From Flavobacteriales bacterium UBA6057 (GTDB taxonomy: Bacteria > Bacteroidota > Bacteroidia > Flavobacteriales_G > Salibacteraceae): a stretch of DNA of 64,000 bases. A program made the position numbers and the translations under genes. The stretch lies in the NCBI GenBank assembly GCA_002428995.1, contig DIYJ01000014.1, positions 321,247 to 385,246 on the forward strand, given 5' to 3'. The notes under the pieces were generated by a model. It saw only the letters and a program-made list of their open reading frames with translations. It was not told the origin of the DNA and did not search any database. Positions 34,588-42,500 of this stretch are shown one piece after another (position 1 is the first letter of the stretch; every line of letters begins with the position of its first letter).

Positions 34588-36836
34588 CTGAGATCTAGTT
34601 TGAGGAAGTAAAGTCGACCCGTACTCACCGCCAGCGCTCCGCTGCTCGATCCATGTACGGTATTGGATGTTCCGCTGAAACCCACGTTCTGTACATCAAG
34701 CAGATTCTTGGCACCCACCGAGAACAAAATTCGCTGATCGAGGAAGGATCGGGTCAGGGTGGCGTCCAGTGTGTGGTAAGCATCTACGTAGCGTTGGTAG
34801 AGCTCATCGTTATCGTCCAGCGAAGTGATGGGCAGTCGGCCTTGGTATTTGTAGAACAGTGACAGATCCAGGCCCGCACGAGGCCAGCTGTAAGTGGCGT
34901 TTGCGGTCACTTCCGGGTAATAGTCGTAAACCGAAGAACTCTGCTCGTTGGCAATCGCGTTGTTCACGCCCAGGTAGGCGAAGGCAAGGTTCGTTTTCAG
35001 GTGTTCATGCATCACCGAAACAGCAGCATTCATGCCCTGTGAACGCGATCGGCCAATGTTCACATTGCGGTATTGATCCGTCTCCGGATCGGTCAGCGCC
35101 AGGCTGATGAGGTTTTCAATGTCGTTGTGGAAGGCTCCAAACTCAAGCTGAACGATGTTTTGTTTGAAGATGAAAGGACGCTTTACACTTAGGCTGTAGT
35201 TGTCGGATTGCTCCGCTTTCAAGTCTGGGTTACCCACAATGTTGTGGTTGATGTCCACAAAAAAGAAATGAAGTTCCTTGAGCGATGGAGCACGAAAACC
35301 GCGGGCATACGATCCCCGGATGGTCCACTTCTTTAATCGGTAAATCGCATTCAGTGATGGAGTGACCGGAGCGGTGTAAGCTGTGTTGTAGGAGTATCGT
35401 AAACCCGGCCTTACTGTGAAGCTTTCCCAGGGTGTGATCTCGGCAGTGGTGAAAACAGCATAGTCGCCCATGGCCTGTTCTGTGTCTTCGATGCGTCTTC
35501 CGGTGGCGGTTTCGTGGTTGAGATCGTAGCCGATTTCCCAGTGAATCCAGGATGAGTCACGCACAAAGGCCACGCTTCCTCGGCTCATCCAGAGGTTGAA
35601 GGTGGAAGTGTCTTGCGCGCCATCGCCATCGTGCAGCCCTTCCTCCAGCGTCACCAGGTTTTTGGCGTAGGTATTCTTCTGGCGGGTAAACTGATTGTAG
35701 CCTGCCACGAAGTTTGCGTTGATGGACTTTGAAATCTTTCCAGATGCCGTGACGCTGTTGTCAATGCGGGTGGTGTAGTAATAGTCATCAAAGGCCGATT
35801 CCATGTATGGAGCTCGCGGCCTTCCCCGGTTGGTGATCTTCTCATCGAAATAGTCAAAGCGATAGCCCAACAGAAGCTCCTTCCATCGGTAGTTGAGCTG
35901 TGCCCGGCCGAAGAGCTGCTCGCGCGGCTTCCAGCGCTTGAAGCGGGTGCTGTCTGCTATCGGGTCTTCAAAATCCGGCCCAATGGCATCGTCAGGATTC
36001 CAGCCATCAAAGAAATTGCGGCCACCGTTGAGCGACAGTCTGGCTTTCCCAAACTGCTGTGCCACCGTTCCCTGAATGTTGTAGGTGCCGATGCTTTCGT
36101 AGTAAGAGCTGATAGAAGCGGAGGTCTTCTCCTTCGATTCCTTTTTGGTGATCAGGTTGATGGTTCCCGCCAAGGCGCTTGTGCCGTAGTTCACGCTCAA
36201 GGGGCCTTCAATGATCTCAATGCGTTCGATGTTGTTGAGGTTGATTTGATTCAGGTCGAGGTTTCCGTTTTGCCGGCCGATCATCGGAACTCCATCGATC
36301 ATGATCTTCACCTTCTCGCCCGACATGCCTTGCATGCTGATGCTGCTTCCCAGCACTGCGTCTTGAGAGATTCGAATGTTGACCTCATTGGTCAGCACAT
36401 CTTCCAGGTTCACGGCCGCCATGCGCTCAATCTTGGCTTCATCAATGATCCTGACTTTGTGCACGGCCTTTTCAGGACTGTTGGGCGCATACTGGGCAGT
36501 AACGACAAACTGGTTGAGAAGCTGATCCTCCGGTGAAAGCTGGTATTCCAGTGCGGATAAAGAAGTCGCTACAGTATCGGTTAACCCCTGAAAACCGATG
36601 AATGTGATACTGATGACGACTTCTTTGTGGTGTTTTGTGAATGCAGCAGGTAGTTCAGCAATGCCTTCAGCGTTGGTCAGGATCATTCCATTGTCTGTTC
36701 CCGTTGGGTCGCTGTAAGCTATGTGTGCCTGATGCAGCGGCAAGCCCAGATCATCGATGATGTGCACGCTGACCTGGCCCACTCCCGTGGACGCAAACAA
36801 TAGCAACACGATGGAAAGTGCCTTAGCCAGTCGCAT
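34575..36836 (-). CDS. TonB-dependent outer-membrane receptor, probably for haem
   Basis: 753 residues. Signal peptide to about 20 (STGVGQ), a carboxypeptidase-regulatory-like beta domain (VSVHIIDDLGLPLHQAHIAY) at about 21-105, then the plug (AVNLEDVLTNEVNIRI, ISMQGMSGEKVKIMIDGVP, IERIEIIEGPLSVNYGT) and a 22-strand barrel ending LYFLKLDLRWQR. It imports a ligand through the outer membrane using TonB energy. The tight overlap with the HmuY gene downstream and the DUF6686 gene upstream makes haem the likely ligand. Confidence 0.94.
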   Translation of the reverse strand: MRLAKALSIVLLLFASTGVGQVSVHIIDDLGLPLHQAHIAYSDPTGTDNGMILTNAEGIAELPAAFTKHHKEVVISITFIGFQGLTDTVATSLSALEYQLSPEDQLLNQFVVTAQYAPNSPEKAVHKVRIIDEAKIERMAAVNLEDVLTNEVNIRISQDAVLGSSISMQGMSGEKVKIMIDGVPMIGRQNGNLDLNQINLNNIERIEIIEGPLSVNYGTSALAGTINLITKKESKEKTSASISSYYESIGTYNIQGTVAQQFGKARLSLNGGRNFFDGWNPDDAIGPDFEDPIADSTRFKRWKPREQLFGRAQLNYRWKELLLGYRFDYFDEKITNRGRPRAPYMESAFDDYYYTTRIDNSVTASGKISKSINANFVAGYNQFTRQKNTYAKNLVTLEEGLHDGDGAQDTSTFNLWMSRGSVAFVRDSSWIHWEIGYDLNHETATGRRIEDTEQAMGDYAVFTTAEITPWESFTVRPGLRYSYNTAYTAPVTPSLNAIYRLKKWTIRGSYARGFRAPSLKELHFFFVDINHNIVGNPDLKAEQSDNYSLSVKRPFIFKQNIVQLEFGAFHNDIENLISLALTDPETDQYRNVNIGRSRSQGMNAAVSVMHEHLKTNLAFAYLGVNNAIANEQSSSVYDYYPEVTANATYSWPRAGLDLSLFYKYQGRLPITSLDDNDELYQRYVDAYHTLDATLTRSFLDQRILFSVGAKNLLDVQNVGFSGTSNTVHGSSSGALAVSTGRLYFLKLDLRWQR

Positions 36837-37155
36837 CGTGCAGCAAGCTTTGAGCTTCGTAAAGCAGCATTCCGCGATTGAGCATCGTCTCCAGGTGTTC
36901 CATCTCTGTGTAGGTCAGCACCATTTGACAAGTGCTGTTCGTCCCAGGCTTGAACATGAACGCTTTCGCGTTGGGGCAAACCGCATTCCTGTGCGCTTTA
37001 AGCTGGGTTGAAACGTGTTCGCCCATTCGCCTGATGTCGTCTTCCAGCATCACGGCCAGCGTGGTGCCAAAGGCGAGGGTAAAGCCACCACAATCCGGGC
37101 AATAAGCCAGGTAGCCGTGGGTGCTATGATCCAGAACTTCAAGGGGTTTACACAT
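36823..37155 (-). CDS. DUF6686-like small protein in haem operon
   Basis: 110 residues, starting MCKPLEVLDHSTHGYLAYC at 37155. It has a CPDCGGF motif near residue 20 and two further cysteines (AVCPNAKAF, NSTCQM), so it might bind zinc or iron. No signal peptide, so probably cytoplasmic. The layout matches what I know as the DUF6686 family, small Bacteroidota proteins often beside haem-uptake genes. It overlaps the TonB receptor start by 14 bases and follows the DUF6607 gene by 18 bases. Confidence 0.75.
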   Translation of the reverse strand: MCKPLEVLDHSTHGYLAYCPDCGGFTLAFGTTLAVMLEDDIRRMGEHVSTQLKAHRNAVCPNAKAFMFKPGTNSTCQMVLTYTEMEHLETMLNRGMLLYEAQSLLHDATG

Positions 37156-37173
37156 GCTCAAGAGGATTCAGGA

Positions 37174-38118
37174 TCAATAACCAGCGTTGGCCTGATCTTC
37201 TTCTACCAGGAAGGAAGTGATGATGCCTTCGATCTTGGAGCTGACCTTTTTAGGCGACTTGGCAACGGCATCCTTCATCTCATCGCTCAGTTCAAAAAGG
37301 GCCTGCCAAAGCATTTTGTTATCCACACGCTTGGCGAGGCTGATGTTTTCTTCACGGGCAAAAACTTCATCCCATTCGGCTCGAACAAGCGCCCAGAAAG
37401 CACCGTTTTCTTCCCACCACTTGCGCCCGGCTTCGCAGCGTGAATCATCAATCTTGCGGTAGTGATTCAGTCCTTTTTCGGCTACCACCACGCTGTCTTC
37501 CTTGCCTTCTTCTCTTACCACCTTCAGGTTGTCCTGCTCATGCAGCCATCCATCATCGGTGAGTATGTGTTTGTTGGTGCGCTTCATTACGTTGTAGTCT
37601 GAGCGCTTGGAGTATTCTCTTCGGGGCAGCGGTGCATCCGAAGTGTTCATCCAGTAGTGCTGTCCGTCCACATGTACCCATGAAGCGGAACCTTCATAGC
37701 GAGGGCTGTCGTCCACCTGATATACCTTCTGCGTCCACTGGCCGTTCACTTCCTTCTCGTTTCGCTTCTGGAAGTTCCACTGGCGCCCTTTGTGAAATTC
37801 ATAGAATGCCTGGTTTTGGTAAACCCAATCCTGACGCCAGTGCTTGATGATCATCGTGTCGTTGATCACCAGCAAGTGCTGCAGAGCCAACTTGTCGTCT
37901 GACTCATCCGCTATGAATACCCATTCTGCGGGTGCAGAGGTGTGATATTGATCATGGAACTCGTAGTTCGTATCGCTGGCAAAAGTTTCAGCGTAGTCAA
38001 AGGAAACCTCATAGCAACCACACATGGCGGCTATGGCGGTTTTGTCTTGTTCCTTTTTCTGGCTGAAAGCTGTGATAGACAAAGCCAGAAGTAGCAGAGA
38101 AGTTGTGAGTGTTTTCAT
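37174..38118 (-). CDS. DUF6607-family secreted protein in haem operon
   Basis: 314 residues with a signal peptide (MKTLTTSLLLLALSITAFSQ). The mature part starts with MCGCYEVSFDYAETFA and contains HLLVINDTMIIKHWRQDW and SRCEAGRKWWEENGAFW, landmarks that I associate with the DUF6607 family. Function unproven; the CGC pair could bind haem or metal. It lies 49 bases after the T9SS HmuY-like gene and 18 bases before the DUF6686 gene, so probably in one transcript with the TonB receptor. Confidence 0.8.
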   Translation of the reverse strand: MKTLTTSLLLLALSITAFSQKKEQDKTAIAAMCGCYEVSFDYAETFASDTNYEFHDQYHTSAPAEWVFIADESDDKLALQHLLVINDTMIIKHWRQDWVYQNQAFYEFHKGRQWNFQKRNEKEVNGQWTQKVYQVDDSPRYEGSASWVHVDGQHYWMNTSDAPLPRREYSKRSDYNVMKRTNKHILTDDGWLHEQDNLKVVREEGKEDSVVVAEKGLNHYRKIDDSRCEAGRKWWEENGAFWALVRAEWDEVFAREENISLAKRVDNKMLWQALFELSDEMKDAVAKSPKKVSSKIEGIITSFLVEEDQANAGY

Positions 38119-38167
38119 GGAATCCTTGTTTGTGAGGCGATAAGTATGGTTTGGTTTAACCAGGTCG

Positions 38168-39457
38168 CTATTGAATGATCATTCGTTCGACACTGGTTCT
38201 GGAGCCCTGTTGCATCATGACCATGTAGAGGCCAGCGGAAAGGTGGCGCACATCAAGGGTTTGAGTTTGCAACCCATTGCCAAGAAGTGGTTCGCCTCCT
38301 ACGAGCGCTCCATTGATGTCTCGGATGGTGATGTTGGCATTGTCGCCTGCAGGCAGGTCGTAGGCGATGGTCACGAATCCGTCAGAAGCAGGATTTGGAT
38401 AGAGCTTCATGAAGAGCTTGTCAGAAGCCAGATCGGTGTATCCTGTTGGATCGGTGGAATCTGTAGTGTCAGGAGGTGGAGCCAAAGCCAGCTTTTCTTT
38501 TGAGAATATGTAGTTGCCATCTGCCGAGCCACCAAAGCCGCGCATGATGAGTTTCCACATCGCGCCATCGTAATCCTTCACGAAGTAGATAGTGCTGTCT
38601 GCAATGTCCCAACCGTTGATGCCAAAGTTGTAGCTCTTCCAACCGTATCCGATGGTGTTGATCTCTGTGCTCATGGTTGCTGAGGCGTGATCTTCATAGG
38701 TTTCGGGATCATCAACGGGGTAGACTTTAGCGGCCTGCACACCTGCATTTTGCAGGACACCGGTGGATGGGTAACCTCCGAAACCAGGAATGATGGCAGG
38801 ATACTGAGTGAACAGCAAGTCCCAGTTGTAGGCAATCGGCTCGCGGTTCAGCGTTTGATCGTTGGCGATGGAGTAGTATCCGAAGTTCTTGTCAGGATAG
38901 TCGCCCTTCACTACCGTGCGCTCTATTTCGTTGCTTCCATCGAGGTCAGCGATCTTGAAGGTGTAAGTGCCAGAAGCAAGAGATACGATCCAGAGCTTCT
39001 TGAAATCATTTCCCTCATGGTTCAGGATGTAGAAGCTATCTCCCATCACAAAGTGCGTGGTGATGTTGTAGACTCCCCATCCAAGATCGAAAGCATCTCC
39101 GGGGTCAGCATTTACGTTGAAGGCTCCGCGCGCCCATGAAGTATCTGAGTTGAAGAGCTGAGGCCAACTCGCCATGCCATTGGTGTCAATGTTATTCCAG
39201 CTTCCGGTGTCTCCGTTTGGATAGACATAGAGCTGATTGCCATTCACCCCGTTCACGCGGATAGAAGAAGCAATACCGGTGATCTCAAAAGCGAGATCCC
39301 ATTCGGTTTTAGCAGCACGCTGTTGTTCTCCATTGTCCAGGCTATACCAAACCTGGTCTGTGTATCCGGCTCCGATGGAAACCGTGTCTGTGGTACCCTG
39401 GCACATACCTGTGAATGCCAAAAAGCCAGAAAAAGCAGCGAGTAGAAAGTGTCTCAT
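38168..39457 (-). CDS. HmuY-like protein with T9SS type A sorting tail
   Basis: 429 residues. Signal peptide to about 20 (FTGMCQG). The body repeats the landmarks of the lipoprotein at 33562: VWYSLDNGEQQRAAKTEWDL, FKKLWIVSLASGTYTFKI, YNWDLLFTQYPAI, TIGYGWKSYNF and YFVKDYDGAMWKLIM. The C-terminal 80 residues are a T9SS tail (KLYPNPASDGFVTI, DINGALVGGE, LSAGLYMVMM). So this is a HmuY-type haem binder delivered by type IX secretion and not by a lipid anchor. It heads the haem operon and has three kinds of inverted repeat immediately upstream (39467-39575). Confidence 0.85.
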   Translation of the reverse strand: MRHFLLAAFSGFLAFTGMCQGTTDTVSIGAGYTDQVWYSLDNGEQQRAAKTEWDLAFEITGIASSIRVNGVNGNQLYVYPNGDTGSWNNIDTNGMASWPQLFNSDTSWARGAFNVNADPGDAFDLGWGVYNITTHFVMGDSFYILNHEGNDFKKLWIVSLASGTYTFKIADLDGSNEIERTVVKGDYPDKNFGYYSIANDQTLNREPIAYNWDLLFTQYPAIIPGFGGYPSTGVLQNAGVQAAKVYPVDDPETYEDHASATMSTEINTIGYGWKSYNFGINGWDIADSTIYFVKDYDGAMWKLIMRGFGGSADGNYIFSKEKLALAPPPDTTDSTDPTGYTDLASDKLFMKLYPNPASDGFVTIAYDLPAGDNANITIRDINGALVGGEPLLGNGLQTQTLDVRHLSAGLYMVMMQQGSRTSVERMIIQ

Positions 39458-39466
39458 TTTGTCTTA

Positions 39467-39483
39467 TTTAGATTGATTCTAGA
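39467..39483. promoter_or_regulatory. Candidate iron-responsive operator, promoter-proximal
   Basis: TTTAGATTGATTCTAGA, an imperfect inverted repeat ten bases upstream of the haem-operon start codon. It shares TTTAGA and ATTCTA with the better copy at 39538-39554. Confidence 0.5.
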
Positions 39484-39521
39484 CAAGCACAAAAATGAGC
39501 CTAAGGCAGGGTTGAGGTCAA

Positions 39522-39537
39522 TACCTGATTTTAGGTA
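39522..39537. promoter_or_regulatory. Candidate operator, TACCT-N6-AGGTA
   Basis: TACCTGATTTTAGGTA, inverted repeat, preceded by GTCAA as at the imelysin operon (33376-33396). A further near-copy, TACCTGATTTGTGGTA, lies at 39560-39575. Confidence 0.55.
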
Positions 39538-39554
39538 TTTAGAACCATTCTAAA
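39538..39554. promoter_or_regulatory. Candidate iron-responsive operator, perfect inverted repeat
   Basis: TTTAGAACCATTCTAAA, arms of seven bases around CCA; with its flanks the palindrome is 19 bases (39537-39555). It lies about 80 bases upstream of the haem operon start. Confidence 0.55.
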
Positions 39555-39584
39555 TAAAATACCTGATTTGTGGTAGTGGGATGA

Positions 39585-42500
39585 TCAACGGACAAGGGTG
39601 AGGGTTCCCTCATCGCTGCGTGCCCTTCCGATCTCATCTTCAAATGTGAGTTGCCAGAAATACACTCCCATGGGAGCTTCTCGCCCGTCATTCACCTTCC
39701 CATTCCAGCCTCTGTCGAGGTTCAAGGTCTCAAACACGAGGTGGCCAAAGCGATCCCAAACCTGGAGCTTTGGGTTTTGAATGCGGTAATACTTGATGAA
39801 ATACTCATCATTAATGCCGTTTCCATCCGGGCTGAAAGCGGAAGGAGCGTAGACACTCCAACAATCGGTGATCACTCGGATCGTATCGCTGCTTACACAG
39901 CCAAACTGGGTGGTCACAGTCAATGTATAGGTGGTGCGCTCGGTGATGATCGTGAAGGGATTGGCCGCTGTGGAATCATCGAGGCCGATGGTCGGTGTCC
40001 ACTCGTAGTTGGCTCCTTCCGGACCCGAGGGAAGGCCTCCCAGCATTACCCTGTTCATATCGCAGTTTACAAGGTCATCACCAGCATCTATGTAGGGAAG
40101 TTCGTAGACAAATACAGTCATATTACTGCGCGAGGTACAGCCGTTCGAGTCGGTTCCCAGCAGCGAGAAAGTAGTGGTCTCATCTGGCTTGGCTATGGGG
40201 TTGGTGACGGAATCATTCGAGAGCAAGGAGCCGTTGCTCCATGAGAAGATGAGCAGGCTGTCTTCCTCCGCTTCGAGCTGAACGCTGTCAAACACACACA
40301 TCTCCAAATCTGGCCCTGATCTCACAATGGGACGCTCTTCCAGTGACACCGACCACTCCAGGTTGTTTTGACAGCCATTGGTGTCTTCCACCAACAAAAA
40401 GTAGGTCGCATCATCCTCAGGCGACACGGACAGCGTTCCGGGCATAGAATCGATGATGCTGTCGGTGCCCGTCCATTCATACATGGGGTAACCAGCAGTG
40501 ACAAGTACCGTTTCAGTGTCTCCACGACAAATCAGTTCCGGGGCTTCCAGGATTTCCAGTACCGGAAGTGGATTCACAGTGATGCGGATTGTATCAACGT
40601 CTGCGCAACCATTAGAGGCGGTTACACGAACACTATAGGTAGTGGAAGTGTCTGGCGCGACCATGGGGTTGGATTGAGTGCTATCTACCAGCGTAGAGTC
40701 CAATATCGCAGCCGTCCACAAGAAGGTCGCATTTGCCGGACCCGTGTTATTGCCCCCCAGCATGACATCATCACCAATGCAGATGGCCCGATCAGCTCCT
40801 GGGTCGATTTGTGGGCGTGGGTTTACGTTCACCGTTACATCATCGCTGAACACACAGCCGTTGTTATCCTCTATCAACACCGTGTAAGTTGTGGTTGAGG
40901 TTGCGGAACACAAAGGATCTGCGATAGTGGTATCGCTGAGGCCGGTTGTATCTGTCCAGGTGTAGTTTACACCTCCGCTGGCTTGCAACTGAATGGTTTC
41001 ATCGATGCATTTGAAGGTGTCCGCTCCAGCAGAAAAAGTGGGGATGTCATGCACATTCACTACAAGGAAATCGGTGGATTGACAGCCACCTGGACCTGTG
41101 CCAACCACTCCGTAGATCTGCGTTTGAAGCGGGAATACGATCAGTGTATCGTTCACCGGCTCAATCACGTTGCCATTGTTGCTCCACTCGTAGGTGATAG
41201 CACCCTGGGCGAAGAGCGTGTCTGCTGTTCCCGTGCACACCGTATCGTCCGTAAAGCCAAGGGTCAACACCGGAAGTGGCGTGACATTTACAGTCACGGT
41301 AGTGTCATTCATGCAACTGTTGTCATCTGTACCTGTGACAGTGTACGTTACGGTATCCGTAGCCGAAGAAATGACAGTGCTGCCGACACTTATATTCAAG
41401 GAGGCTGCCGGTGTCCAGGTAAAGTCTGTGGCTCCTGAGGCTTGTAGTACAACATCTTCGCCTACGCACATCGCATGCATAGAAGGGTTGATAATGATGT
41501 CTGGCAACGTATCCACGGCAATGGTTGTGTCTGCCGAGGCGGAGCAGGAGTTTGCATCTGTTCCTGTTACCGTATAGGTTGTGTTGACCGTAGGAGTAGC
41601 CACCACGTTAGCTCCCACTTGCGTATTCAGCGTGGTGCTTGCCGCCCATTGATACGTAGATGCGTTCACCGCAGTCATGGCCTGGCTTTCTCCCAGACAA
41701 ATGGTGTCATCCAGCAGGGTGATCTCTACATCAGGAAGTGGGTTTACAAACACGAAGGTCCCAGCGGTGCTCGAACATCCATTCGCATCGGTTCCTACGG
41801 CCAGATACTCGGTTAACTGGTCGGGAGAAGCGTCAATCACTGCACCGGTAAAAGCTCCGGCACTCGGCACGGTCACCCATTCATAAGTGATGGCCCCAGA
41901 GGCGGTGAGTTGCACCGTGTCGTTCAAACAAATGGTAGGATCAATCGGGTTCACGGCAATTACCGGGAGCGGATTCACGGTGATGGTCAGGGAAGTATCC
42001 GCAGAGCACCCGTTGGCATCTACTCCCACAATGCTGTATAGCGTAGTCACCATGGTGGAAGCGATCACACTGGTTCCCGTGGTGCTGTTGAGGCCAGTGC
42101 CCGGGCTCCAGGTGTAATCCTGTGCACCTCCCGCTGTGAGCGTCAAACTGGATCCCAGACACAGGTCGCTGTTCCCGGGAGTTACCGTCACTACGGGGAG
42201 TGTATCCACATTCACCAGCGCAGTGGTAGAATCCACACAGCCGTTGGTGTCTGTTCCAGTGATGGTGTAAGTAGTGGTCACCGTTGGTTTTGCAAACACG
42301 CTGTCGTCCAGAGCGATGTTCAGGCTTGAAGGATTCGACCATGTGAAGGTGGCGTTTCCTGTTCCTGTCATCAACAGGTTCACGGAGTCGTTGAGGCAGA
42401 TGTTGTCTACCGCAGGAGTGGCAGCGAGCAGTGGCAATGAGTTGACCGTGATGGAAATGTCGTTCGTGTCCTTGCAGCCAAAAGTGTCCGTACCAATCAC

